This document shows, in pieces, positions 36,032 through 50,020 of a DNA stretch of 64,000 bases (position 1 is the first letter of the stretch; each line of letters starts with the position of its first letter). Under the pieces are notes generated by a model. That model was given only the letters and a program-made list of their open reading frames with translations, ran no database searches and had not been told where the DNA came from. A program made the position numbers and the translations under genes. This DNA is from Mesodorylaimus sp. YZB2_4 (lineage: Eukaryota > Nematoda > Enoplea > Dorylaimida > Dorylaimidae): positions 124,001 through 188,000 of the forward strand of contig JASANH010000534.1 of NCBI GenBank assembly GCA_030248295.1, in the 5' to 3' direction.

Positions 36032-38218
36032 CTAACGAGGTATGTAATCGTCGGGCATTTCACGATGTGATCGCTTTTCGTACTTCTTCAACCCGTACTT
36101 TCGTCGGTGATTCTGTTTTGTCCTTGGTTCAACGACACCTCGTTTTTGCAGACTCTTGTATCTGTCCTCGAGCAAATTTCCTTCCGGCTAGAAAGCAGAA
36201 ATACATGAGATGCGATCGCGACATCTCAGCAAGGCATGCATTAGCAGCAGCGGTGGCTCTGGTGACTAAGGTGAGCCACGCGTTGCTTTAGCTCTGACTG
36301 AAAAGTTCGATTCCGGCTGGGAAGGACAGTTACTGGCCTTGAGCTCTGGACAAATCACTCGACGCAGTAAGTAGACACCATAAGGAGTAGAGAATCAGAA
36401 AAATGGCCCTCAAACACCAGTCGGGAAGGCCCCTCCCATCTCTTTCGTTATTATTCTGCGACGCTGGTGCTGGTACAGGATGCCTCCACGGAGGTGCTTC
36501 TGGTGGGACAGAGGAAGCTGCTGTGCGTGTTGAGCGACCTACGTTCTTTCTTATCCTATCATGATTGCTGGCCTGAAGAAGGCAAAACGGGTCGGACATT
36601 CTGTGAAGAAACTGGGTTGAAGGACCCAATCCACATAAAATTAAAAAGTAACTGCGTTGGGGCTCGAAGCCATGCACGTACCTTCAACTCCAACAGAGAG
36701 CCTCGTAATTCTGAACTCAGCTGCACTTCGACATCAGGCGGCTCGTACGGGACGGCGCTCAATTTTGGTGGTCTAATTTTAGCCAATCTTTCCAGTCTTT
36801 TCTTTCTGAGTCCCTTCTTTTCCATTCGTTCTTCTTCCTTTTGATGCAAGTCTTTTTTGATCGAGCGAAGCCTGAAATGGAAAATTCTAGGAATAAAGTT
36901 CCACAATCTGAAATCACTCGTACCTGAAAACTTCACTTTGGCGCATTCTCTCTAGTTTCTGTTTGCGCCTTTCTTTCTCCTGCTGCTTTCGTGCCTTCTC
37001 ACGCTTCCTGACCGACGACAATTTCCTGTTCTCCGCACTGACCACAGGAATAGCTGGACAATACGATTCTTCCGTTTTCTCAGGCGCATCCTCTTCTTCA
37101 TCGCTACTGACAGGATCGAGACCTTCGCGAGCTTCTTTTAATTTGATTTCCTCCAAAAAAACGGGTGTTTAATGAGAGCCATATTCGAAAAATTCAACTG
37201 GTCTTACCGGTGTGACTAATTCTCCTGGCGGCGGAAGTTTACACAATCGCTCGATGCGCAGTTCTTTTTTCAGTTTGGCTTTTTCGGCTTCAGCTGCTTC
37301 CATCATCAGGACCTGAAATTGCATCATGATTAGAATTTTAAAGAATAAAACTGTAAAACATACCAAGTGATCATCAAAAGCGGGATTATATGACGAGCCG
37401 GGAGGAGGCGGTTCGACGGCGCTGATCTCAACCGTTTTCTTTTTTTTCGGGACAAACTTGCGAGCCTGTTTCTTTCTGACCTGTCTCAAATAATAATCCT
37501 CCATTTCTGGATCGATGCTGGCTTTTGGCTTCGAAGGAGGAGCTAAAACGGCAAACGAATGGCGGATAGATACCGCGAAAACACAGTCACTTTTCGAGAA
37601 CGGAAGGGCTGCGGCTAGCGGAAGCAACATGACAGCTACGGATCAGGACCACTTAAACTGTAGGAGTTCAAACGATCATAATTCTACTAATCGTAAGGTC
37701 AAATATCAATATTCGAACTTCAATTTAAAGAGAACGATACTTTTCGGATGTGTAACCGCAGGAAGCCTAAGAAGTGAGGGGAAGTGGACTCAATTGTGTC
37801 CTCGCTAGACACGTCGGGCCCTAATTCGACTATTCGTGGAAAACAATCAGTCATTTTAAAACCCAACGAAAACCTTTTGTATTTGTGAGTGGGACTACTA
37901 GGACAGGTTTCTTGACACCAACCGGCATCCTGATCCGGCAATACGAAGCCGAAAAAAGTTTCAAAATTCTAATGCTGACGATTTTTCGACATAGCGAGCA
38001 AAACGCAGACATTTTTGACTTCTTGCTTCAGATCCAGAAGCGTATGATATTAATTCGGGCAGCAGAGCGGGCAAGTAGGGCCGCACCCATTTTACCTTAA
38101 AAGGCTCGGGTTTTACCTATGAATTCCTCGAGGCAAATTAGGCCGGGGACCTATCCCTGAAGAATCGCACTGTAATCTTACCATCGCTCCATATATCGTA
38201 GAATTCAGTCTTTTCCAT
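36032..38218 (-). CDS. NOP53: Ribosome biogenesis factor NOP53, N-terminus unresolved
   Basis: Exons 38218..38182, 37542..37364, 37312..37208, 37150..36924, 36871..36682 and 36187..36032 join in frame to 297 aa. Conserved blocks: EFYDIWSD (human PFYDLWAS), PPPPGSSYNPAFDDH, the long Lys/Arg/Glu coiled region with EVFRLRSIKKDL, YEPPDVEVQLSSELRGSLLE, PEGNLLEDRYKSLQKRGVVE and the basic tail HRRKYGLKKYEKRSHRE. NOP53 (GLTSCR2/PICT1) is a nucleolar factor for 60S subunit maturation; it recruits the exosome helicase MTR4 and binds 5S RNP proteins. Human and yeast proteins are longer at the N-terminus. Upstream on this strand (about 38380-38510) short frames contain LTKRTKIQKR, like human LTKKRTKVQKK, so the true start probably lies there, but I could not join it. 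It is head to head with NCAPD3. Confidence 0.85.
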
Positions 38219-38537
38219 TGCGATCGGCAAACTATCGATCGGCCCACCGAAACTCCGGAACTCCTACTTGTCTATGAATCAGTTTTCACCGTGTTCATTC
38301 CCGGTTACGATTACGATGGCACGAGGAAATATGATGCGCAGGTACAAACTTTGTTATAAGCAGTCTGATTTTGTGCACGATTTGGAAAACAAGCATGACG
38401 CCCTTTTCTGGATTTTAGTTCTTTTTGTTAGACATCGATTCTTTTGCCGGGTTCTCCCCACGGGACTAAGGAGCTAGAAACAATATTTTTTCGGCTCATT
38501 TTTCTTTTCATCGACTCAATTTATTTTCGAAGAAATA

Positions 38538-41500
38538 ATGGCGCCAGCGAACGAAAATTCTGGTGGTTCTGAAATTCTGGCTATCATTTCCGAATTCAAT
38601 TTTCAAAACGTCACGGAAGAATGGACCATGCAAGTTTGGGACTCCAATTTTAATGAAGTCCAACCATTGACCGATTACGTTCTGGAAGAGATCATGGATG
38701 CGGAGTCACTGCCGCGACTGTTGAACAATTGTAAGTATCCGTTGATTAGGTACCTACCCTATACGGATACGTATAAGTAGGCCTACTGTATACCTACCTA
38801 CCTGCTGAATATGCGGGGGGGGGGGCTTCAAACAGTATACATATACAGTCGACCTCGAATAACTGCAACGAGTCCCCCCGCTCCCCGATTTTTAAGCAGT
38901 ATGTTTTTATGTGTATTTCAACCTCGGATAATTACAACTTTGTCTAATTGTATCTAATTTTGGCGTCCGCATCGATTGCAATTATCCGAGCTCGACTGAC
39001 GCAAGTTCATACCTATATTATACATCCACGACGTGAGGGTATCTAGACCAGACCTACAGTACATACTGTACTTGTTTGAAAACGACACCTGTTCCCAGGA
39101 CTTCATTTTCCTTTCCTGTTAGGCTCTTCGAAGTGCCGCCGTCACTTGTCTTCTGCAGTGGAGACCACATCTTTTTGGACGGAACTCGCCGATAGCGGAC
39201 AGTTAAAACCTTTCATTGCGTATTTGTTTTATCTGATCGATTGTTCTCAGGTCTCTTCTTTTCATGTATGACCCGATAGTTCTGTTTATCAACTCGTACA
39301 TTCGGTTTCAGAAAAAGACGGCTTCCGGCGACTCTAAACGAAACGGACTGCTTGCCGCCGAGGCGTACATCAGCTTGTGTGCAATCAAAGGCGGAAATGC
39401 CTATCACGTTTTCAATGCATCTCTGTTCCAAGTGAGTCGATTTCAGGTTTATTAGGTCTGGCTCTATTGGGTTTCTGGTAAAGCACGGGTCTGATCCAAA
39501 GTTGTCTCTGTTCATGTATTTCAGTGTAATACGGGCTGGGCCGGTAATGGATGTCAACAAAAATTTGTGCTGATGAGTTCCAGCAGCCTTGTTTCCCCAT
39601 CTAGGCACGTTGAGGCAGAGTGAAGGTTTTGCTTGTGAAAGCGTGGAGGTCAAATTACACCCGTTGGATGCAGGCCATATCTGAATTAGATGCTGTTTAT
39701 CTTATCCAGGCCCCTGGGTTGTGGCAGTCGTGCTGGGACCTTCTAGGGCCAGTGATTGGCCTGAGGGTTTTTAATTTTTTTGCGGTTTTTTGTTTTCCAG
39801 AAATCGCTGGATACTTTGAAGAACATAGCGTCATCGGTCTACCAAAGAGATCCATCGGCGACAAGCAATCGTGGCGGAGGCGGCGGTCGTCGTGGCGGAC
39901 GTGGCCGTGGTCGTGGACAAGTGAACCGCCCTCGATCTCCATCTCTGAGCTCAGTAGCGGAAAGCAACCAAGATGAGTCATTTCAAGAAATCAGCTTCGA
40001 CGAACTGAAGACGCTCATTCGAAATTTTTTGATAGCATTGTGGAAATTCGTTGATCATTATTCCTTGGTCGAGCAGGTAGAATGCGTCGAAAGTTTGAGC
40101 AGCTCTCTTTGCCTCTTATTGAGTATTACGTCGGATGGAAGTGATAGTGCAGCGAGGGCGGGCGGAGAATACGATCTTTCAAATCGAAATCCAGCCAGTT
40201 TGTCCTTGGCAATTCTGCACAAATTATTCGAAACGGATAGCAACGACCGAATCGAAATTATCGCTCGTTCCGTGTTCAAGCACTTGCTCCCATATCTCCT
40301 TATGGTTTCGACGGATGGTCGACACGTGGCTTCATCGACGATTCCTGTTGCCCTTGTTCGATTGCGTGATCTGGCCAAGAATTTTGTGCAGAATTTATTA
40401 AAAAGTAATCCGGATGGTGTCGCCAAACCTGTCTGCATCATCTTACAACATCTGTGCGCCAAGGTGACCGACAAGGCTGATTACAGGTATGGCACTTGAT
40501 TTTACTATCTGAAAACATAGAACAGTATGTTGTCTTAGGGCCAAGGTGTCACAACTGATTATCGCATTGGCGTTGGAACTGCCGACGGACTCGTTTCAGC
40601 AATTCCTGAAATGGTTAAACAAGTTTGCGAGGAGTTCGAAGGTCGGATACCGTGCGTTCGCCCTCGATGTCGTTTTGTCATTACTTGACAAAACTGTAGC
40701 AAAGATGGCTGATTCTGACGAAGTTGGTCGAGGCGAGGCCAAGAAATTGCTAGAGTTGTGCCTTCGTCTGATCATTGGTCGCTGTTCGGACAAGGCTGCT
40801 AGCGTTCGATGTCGAGCATTGAATTCGTTGACACAAATTTTGGAGGACACTGGAAAGCGGTTGACTAATTCGATGGACCACGACGGCGATCAGGATGTTT
40901 TGCGACGATTGTTGGTCGAGTTCGTGGCTGACAACAACGACGCTCCTGCGAGGGACGGGGATGACACCATTACGGCGGATAGTGAAATTAGGGAACCATC
41001 GACTGAATCTTTTCTCGCTGTGACCACGCCGACTGGTCTCATTATCTCTGGCCATCTGCAGAAACTGCTCATGAAGCGTTGCAGCGATGACAAGACATTA
41101 GTTCGAAAGGCGGCCATTCAAGCTTTAGAATGTCTGATCACCATCATCCCGCATTGTCTGAATGAAGAGAGCATTTCAATTTTCCGGCATCGTTGTATGG
41201 ATTTGGCCGTGTCAGTACGAAAACAAGCGTTGGAGTCGGTTACGGCACTGCTTCTAACTCGTCGCGACGATATTTTGGAGAAAGCTTGGTTGTCCGATGT
41301 ACTGCCATTAGTCGTCGATCGAGAAACGGCCGTGCAAGAAAAATGCGTCGATGCTTTCCGCCAAGCAGTCACGTCGAAACTGACTGAAAATGGAGAAGAT
41401 GGTGAACGTGCGTGGCGATTGGTGGCAGCGATGACAATGGACAGCGCGACTAATCGATATGCCCAGCGTATTTTACAGCATCTACAGAAGAAGGACTCGA

Positions 41501-43296
41501 TACCGAAGAACTTGATTGGCTTCATCGAAAGAACGACACGACAGCCAGCAAAGTCATCAGCCGCCTGGTTTCTGCTGTCCGAACTGGCTGAGCATTCTGG
41601 TTTCGATGTCAATGGACTGAAGGAAGCGTGGACGGAAGGCGGGCTTACTGGCAATGTATTCAACTATGCAGCCAAGATTCTAGCTATAAAAGCCAAGAAA
41701 TTAAACGTGGCCACCATGGAATTTTTCGCGTTTGATATCAAAAAGCGTGTGGAAACTTTTTCGCTGCCATCTGAGAACATCGCCGATGCAATGCACGCAT
41801 TAAGGCAGTTCTTCACGACTGGAAGAACCACTGGATTCGATGTGTTGTGCAAGTGTATGGCTGACAGATGTGTAAATTATTTGTCACCAATCGTGTTTTC
41901 GGCTGGCGATGAAGAGAATTCTTCAGTTGGACAACGAAACGAAGAAGATATTTTGCGCCATTTGTTCATGTTAGGCGAACTCTTCCAGCTTCAGCCCGAT
42001 GTCACTGTGAATCAGCGAAATTTCTACATGATGATCGCTTTTGTCGCTGCAGATCGATACGCTGAACTGTTTTCCAGACCCGAGTCAAACATGCAGCGTT
42101 CGGAAATGTCCTCCAGCCAGCAAGGACCATCTTTCAGCCAGAACACGCAATTGTCGTCCAGCCAGCAAACCGTTTCGCCCGAAAAGAATTTGCGATTTGG
42201 TGTGGAAGTATCGGCCACGATCCGTGCTCACGCTGTCATCGCACTGGGAAAAATGTGCTTGCAAAACGAAATGTACGCCAAGAAAATTGTGGCTGTTTTA
42301 GTAGCCGAATCGGATTCAGCAACTGATTACACCATACGGAACAATATCATAATCGTATTATCGGATTTATGCCTGCGTTATACGTCCCTGATCGATTGCC
42401 ACATCGGCCGGATTTCACGTCGTCTTCGAGATCCATCGGCGTTGGTTCGCAAACAAACGTTGACCCTTCTAACCAATTTATTGAAGGAAGATTACCTAAA
42501 ATGGCGAGGAGCTTTACTTTTTCGTTTCCTCACTGCTCTTTTAGACGCCGATTCTCAAATCAGAAGTTTCGCGGAGTTCTGCCTGGTTAATATTCTGCTG
42601 CAACGGCAGCCGATGATGTTTTACCTGCACTTTCTCGAGTGCCTATTCTACTTCAACGACACTCGGCACCCGCTCTGGCACGCGTCGGTCGACATTGAAG
42701 GCGAGGACAAAAAGGAAGAATTCGCCCTATCTGGGAAGGAGAATCGGATGCATCGACTGTACTTGTATCGATTCATGATCAGTCAGTTCAGCGACGAACA
42801 ACGCTTCCAGACCACGACGCGTATTTGCCAAGATATTCTGGGGGCTGTGGCCGACGAGGTGGTGCCTCTGGATCACAACTCGGACGAGGTACTGTGGGAC
42901 AGTTTGGTCGTCTTGTCGTCCAAGGAGATGAAGCTGACCACCTTGTCCAGTTCGGCCAATGCGGCTGCCAACGATGATCTGGCGGAGGACGTCGACCCGG
43001 CCGCAGCTGCTTTGGTAGAAGCGGCCAAGAAGACGATCAGTCAAGCCGTAAAACAGAATGCAATCGAGCACATCGTCCCGACACTCATGTCGCTCAAGAC
43101 AACTCTTCAACAAAACCGTAGAAGCGGCTTGATACGATTATTGATAGTGTATCTGGCCGAACTGACCAAGGATTATAAAAACGAAATGAAAGAGATTTTG
43201 GCGAGTGACAAGATTTTGTTTAAGGAAATTGAGTACGATTTGAAGCGTCAAGAGAAGGATTTTGCCCCTGTCCAGATGCCGCAACATTTGTGTTAG
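38538..43296 (+). CDS. NCAPD3: Condensin II subunit D3 (NCAPD3), 5 exons
   Basis: Exons 38538..38730, 39123..39265, 39312..39431, 39801..40486 and 40539..43296 give 1299 aa. The last exon alone holds 919 codons of HEAT repeats, for example GRCSDKAASVRCRALNSL, LVRKAAIQALECLITI, AVSVRKQALESVTALL, NNIIIVLSDLCLRY and PSALVRKQTLTLLTNLLKED. The block LIDCHIGRISRRLRDPSALV with FLTALLDADSQIRSFAEFCL fits the condensin D subunit C-terminal repeat. Condensin II is nuclear throughout the cycle and compacts early-prophase chromosomes; D3 binds the kleisin NCAPH2. Odd: at about residues 170-190 an RGG-like stretch (GGGGGRRGGRGRGRG) sits between HEAT segments. Intron 2 is 46 nt. A small MITE lies in intron 1. 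It ends 78 bp from the convergent UMPS stop. Confidence 0.88.
38846..38998. mobile_element. Small palindromic MITE, pogo/Tigger-like ends
   Basis: The left end CAGTCGACCTCGAATAACTG and the reverse complement of the right end CAGTCGAGCTCGGATAATTG match at 16 of 20 positions over a 153-bp element in NCAPD3 intron 1. A third copy of the motif (CCTCGGATAATTACAAC) lies inside. CAGT termini suggest the pogo branch of Tc1/mariner. A TA precedes the left end but not the right, so the target duplication is not confirmed. Confidence 0.5.
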
Positions 43297-43374
43297 ACTG
43301 TGTCACTCTGTTATCAACCAACTTATTTTGTGAATCTTGAAAAATATAATCGTATCAAATCCACTGTCTTTGTC

Positions 43375-46300
43375 TCACTTTCTGTTGTTCAGTGCTTTCC
43401 ACGAGGCTTCTCGATACTTTTCAACCGCCGCTTTGCGATCAGGATCGGTGATCACTCCTCGACCGACTATAACCACATCCACCTTGTCACGAACGATAGC
43501 GTCTTCAGGAGATCGCCACTGTTGGCCCAAGTGGTCAGTGGTTTTTTCTAGGTGTACGCCTTGAATGCAGATTAAGAGGTTAGACCCCACAAAAAAGCAG
43601 GACAACCAACAATTTTACCCGGCGATAGATAAAGAAAGGCAGGATTCTCCAAAACTCGCTTCTGACAAATGAAACCAGCCACAAGGTCGGGGAAGGATGA
43701 TGCCATTTGGACGACGGCTGAAACAGAAAGCAGGTGCTATCCATTGGTGGACCCATCGATTTGGAGGAACCGACCCAAGCTGCGGATTGATCGGATGTCA
43801 TGTCATGTCATGTCATACTTTATCCACAGCCAAGCACTTTACAACGCACTAAGGAACATATTTTACAATCATTTTGTACCGAGGCGGGAGTCGAACCCTC
43901 CCCTGTAAGTGCGCACCCAGCGTGAGAGGCAGACGCCTTAACCCGCTAGGCCACGAGAACGTCGGGATCCCTGAATTACGATCGAGAACTTTGAATCGCC
44001 CCTAAAATATCTTTCCGCGTTGTATCAAGTATCTTTGCATGCAGGCACTAGAATTCACAGTTCAACCCACTGGAGGGGCCGCCCATAAATGACATCCACC
44101 ACACCATTTTTAAGTTTTGACCCCTCCCACCTTTTGTCTGCATACTGGCCACCCCGAAAGGCTAATTAGACACTGCCAACTCTCGCGTGCAGGGAGGAGC
44201 CTCAAAGCGGACATCTCTTCGCCATCCCTACTCTCCTCTGCTCGTTTCTATCCGAGATCCTTCGACCCGTCCACGCTCCCGCCTGAGTGCGAATGCCCTC
44301 TACGGATGGCCAAGGGAAGAGAATACAGGGCAGGGTTCGACTCCCACCTGGGTAAAGATGATTGCCCAATTTGTGCCCCTTAGCCCTCGATTGTGCTGTA
44401 TGGTGCTTGACTATGGATATAGTACGACATGACATGAATCGTCATGCTAACAGTACAACGTTGGGTGGGGTCGGTCGACGCTGGGGCCACGCGAAGACAA
44501 CAGATGAATGGTCACCCACCTTTTTGATAATTCTCGTCCAACAGGTTTTTTTCCGAGCTCATTTGCGCCACCAGAAAACACCCGATTGCTTTCTCGTTAC
44601 AAATCTGAGAACAGAAATCTCGTCCTGCTTACTGCACTGCATACTAGCAAGACCACCTTACCGTTTTTAACCCATCCAGAACGCCGGGCCCAGAAACACC
44701 GTGGACGGTGAATGCATGCACCCAGGACTTGAGCTGATGCAGGCCACCGGTTTGTAAGGCAACCACATTACCCGTGTCAGCGAATTTCCTATAACAGCAT
44801 GATAGCCTGGGGCAGTGTGGCTTAGGAGTGCCAGAGTGAAGCCTGGATCTAAAATGCTAACTTGTGTTCCCATGTCGTTGAATGCACCCACCCGTTTCCC
44901 ACATGACAGAGGAATCTGCATGACATGTGGACTTGATGTACGACCCTCGCCTAGCGGAACTGGTTTTAAAAGACTCCTTGACCTGCGATGAAGGCCCCAG
45001 CTAGAACACCTGACTATTCAGCCCTTCTTACCTGTCCTCGACAATCAAGAAATCCAGCTCCGACGCTAGTTTACTAAGCGATGCTGTGAAGTCCGATGAA
45101 AAATCCTGAATAATATCCGCGTGCAATTTTATGGCACAAATATGCGAACCAATATCTCGCGCCAACTAAAACACAATGACACTAATAGAGCATGCATCTA
45201 TGCAAGTCCCCACAGAAGAGGACTTACCTGAAGAATGCTAGATGATTCAGCCAAGTCAGCGGCGACGCATAAATTCGTCTTCTTTTTAAGCATAATCTCA
45301 ACCAATCGCCGTGCACTCGGGTGTGTCATCGTCGACCGCCGACGCTCCAAACTCCATGCCTGAAACGAATTGCAAGGAGTCGCGTGTCATTAAAGTCAAC
45401 CCGTCCAATACTCAAACCACTGTTACGAGCCAATATAGCAGAAAATTATTCAATGGGGAAGAATTAGTGGGTTTTTCTTAACCAATTCTTCATTTACTAT
45501 AACTGAGTTTTGGTTCGTGGGGATCGACCTGGTAGCCTTTAACATTATCTAGCCAGTTTCATCAGACAATCGTAGATTTTTGCTTTATAGGACGTCATTT
45601 TTGCTATCCTTTTGATACGACTGACTGATTTTCGCAATATATAGTTTCCCAACGTGACAGGGACAGCAAAAACCTGCATTTGCAATCAAGTTGTCCCAAA
45701 CAAGGCGAGCATAGCTATGCTGTGAAGTCCGATGAAAAATCCTGAATAATATCCGCGTGCAATTTTATGGCACAAATATGCGAACCAATATTACCATCCT
45801 CAAAGACCACATTCTTGAGGGCACATCACACAATCAAAGGTTTCAAACTACTCTTCATGTGCGGGTCAGGACACCAAGTAGGGCTAGCTTTCCTCCTGAT
45901 GCTTTCTAGTCTTAGCCCTCTTGTTTGTTTGATCATACAGGGAATACAAAAAACATAAGAGCGAGGATTAGCGTTAGTTTTGACTGGATATTAGGTTATA
46001 AAGTGTACCAGAGCACAAAACTTTGCAAGATCCACGACAAAGTGCAACCCATATCAGACACTATTTGAAGAGTGGCCCTCTTATGATGCTACTTGGAGGA
46101 ATCAAGTTATCGCCCTATTATCTGATAAAGCGCTGCGCTATGGTTTTGGGGCAAATTAACTCCAGTCGTTCCTGGTTTTCTTATTCGCATGAAATAAACT
46201 TACCATTACTTGTGTACAGCAGGCGCAAAATATGCACAAAACAGCAATAGAAAAGAAACTCCCTTCCAGGCATCTTGGGAGCGTCCTCTCAAATGGTACA

Positions 46301-47446
46301 ACCAAAACGGTTGAGGGTACAGAATAAACGTAAAAAAGTGTTGTGAGCACGTACGGACAGTCTGTACCTTGAATGCTTAAAATTTTAGAGGATCCGTCGG
46401 ACATACTGGGCCCGCTTTCTTTCCCACGTGGTTTAGCGCCCGTCGGGCGACGGGGCACCTTCCTATCTTCAGACCAACGGAGTCTTACCTCGTCTGTGGG
46501 CGAAAGAGGGGCGGGAACGACCTCATTTAGATTGGACAAGTATTTCTCGACTTTTGTTCGCAACGACGGATCAAGATCTTTGGGCAAATGTGCGACGATT
46601 TCGCTTAGCTTGAGTATGCTAAAAGAAGATCAAGTCAGAACAGGAACTGATTGGGAAAAGATACTTCCATTATACTCGCTGTATTCGAGCAACCACGTAA
46701 AAGCTACCTAACGTAAAGCCCACCCTCAACCAGCTGGCGCAATGTCTCATCAGTGCAGTGTACCTTTTCACGCGGATTCCCTCTTTCGAAAGCTTCTCGA
46801 CAGCACCAGACTCACGATCCATAACAACGATGGCATCCTTCACGACCAGGCCGTGATCTCGAAGGACCTGAAATACCAACTCTCGCAATGACAACGAGGT
46901 GATGGGGCAAGCACGCCGTACCTGAGTGGTGTCCACAACACTGGAACCCGTAGTCACCACGTCCTCGACTATCAAACACGTCTGGCCCACTGCATACTTT
47001 CCTTCCACTCGCTTCTTTGTGCCGTGCTCCTTTGCTTCTTTTCGAAACATGACCATCGGCGCATTGCCAAGAACGCTGATGACCTGCACAGAAAAACTGC
47101 ACTCGTGCTCTGACTTACAGAAATCAAAGGCACTGACACTAGCGATCGATAAGGCTCCGTAAGGCACACCGCAAATGCTTTGAAATTCCAGATCTTTCGT
47201 CATGGCTGTCATGATCTCTGCTACGTCTTTCTGAAAAAACAGAAGCGTAAAGTATTTCAAGGACTCGTGCAATACGTAGCCCCTCTCCAGTGGACATACC
47301 AATAATGTTGGATGCGAAATGATTTCCCGCAAATCGACGTAAATCGGCGAAATTCCACCAGCTTTGAGCTGAAATTCGCCGAACTTGATCGCACCTATCG
47401 AGTACAATTGACTAATAAGATGAGCTTTTGCTTGATCGGCCATCAT
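43375..47446 (-). CDS. UMPS: Bifunctional UMP synthase (OPRT + OMP decarboxylase), 11 exons
   Basis: Exons 47446..47300, 47230..47138, 47083..46922, 46867..46764, 46618..46489, 45359..45228, 45165..45032, 44788..44662, 44604..44520, 43717..43619 and 43559..43375 give 465 aa (human 480). The N-terminal orotate phosphoribosyltransferase has IGAIKFGEFQLKAGGISPIY, the PRPP loop CLIVEDVVTTGSSV and AIVVMDRESG. The C-terminal decarboxylase has KTNLCVAADLAE, ICAIKLHADIIQDF, the catalytic FLIVEDRKFADTGN, VAQMSS and VVIVGRGVITDPDRKAAVEK. It makes UMP from orotate in two steps in the cytosol. Introns 47137..47084 and 46921..46868 are both 54 nt and 47299..47231 is 69 nt; all three lack stops and are multiples of three. 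Two SINEs sit in intron 44519..43718, and the 1129-bp intron 46488..45360 holds an exact copy of part of exon 7. The second Met (47443) is an equally good start. Confidence 0.95.
43801..43966 (-). mobile_element. tRNA-derived SINE, copy 4, in a UMPS intron
   Basis: The best-preserved copy. On the minus strand it has TGGCCTAGCGGGTTAAGGCG (box A), GTCTGCCTCTCACGCTGGGT, GAGGGTTCGACTCCCGCC (box B), CAAAATGATTGTAAAATATG and GTGCTTGGCTGTGGATAAAG, and ends in four tandem TGACA units. It is in the same orientation as the host gene. Confidence 0.88.
44300..44437 (+). mobile_element. tRNA-derived SINE, copy 5, in the same UMPS intron
   Basis: Box A region degraded (TACGGATGGCCAAGGGAA). Box B GGTTCGACTCCCACC, AAGATGATTGCCCAA, GGTGCTTGACTATGGATA and a TGACATGACATGA-type tail are clear. 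It lies in the opposite orientation to copy 4, about 330 bp away in the same intron. Confidence 0.8.
45081..45155. repeat. 75-bp direct repeat, exon member (UMPS exon 7)
   Basis: These 75 bp lie inside UMPS exon 7 and are repeated without a mismatch at 45717-45791 in the same orientation, 636 bp away. Confidence 0.9.
45717..45791. repeat. 75-bp direct repeat, intron member (copy of UMPS exon 7 fragment)
   Basis: This is an exact copy of 45081-45155 inside the preceding UMPS intron (46488..45360). It has neither the acceptor nor the donor of exon 7, so it should not be spliced as an exon in its present form. Confidence 0.9.
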
Positions 47447-47828
47447 GATCGTTTTGTATTGAAGCAGGTGTTCGTCGAAGTCGAGTCTCCTTGCACAATT
47501 TTGGGTGCACGCATGCCTCGACTCTGTTTTAGGTGGGATTTCATAAATTCCCGCTGCTTGCAGACATCTCTGACTTTTGTCATGAGTAGCTCCGCCCCTG
47601 TGTGTAAACAAGTGTCTGGTTTCCCCGGCTGCTTGTGTGGCAAGTAATTTTGAGGCAGCCGACTGCCTACGCAAACAAGTCTTTTTGTCCCGTCGCAGAC
47701 AGTGTGGTTGTTTTTGTCGCGTTTCGGTGCCTCTTTTTATCGATTTCGTCTCATTTTTGCAATCGAACCGGAAATTGTGTGTGTTCAATTTAAGAAATTG
47801 AAATAAATTTTCCTGACTTTTGGGCGAT
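47447..47828. promoter_or_regulatory. Divergent promoter region of UMPS and Smad A
   Basis: 382 bp separate the two divergent starts. A frame upstream of the UMPS start stays open for over 100 codons, but it has no similarity to OPRT N-termini. No TATA box is evident. Confidence 0.45.
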
Positions 47829-50020
<2,192 letters not shown>

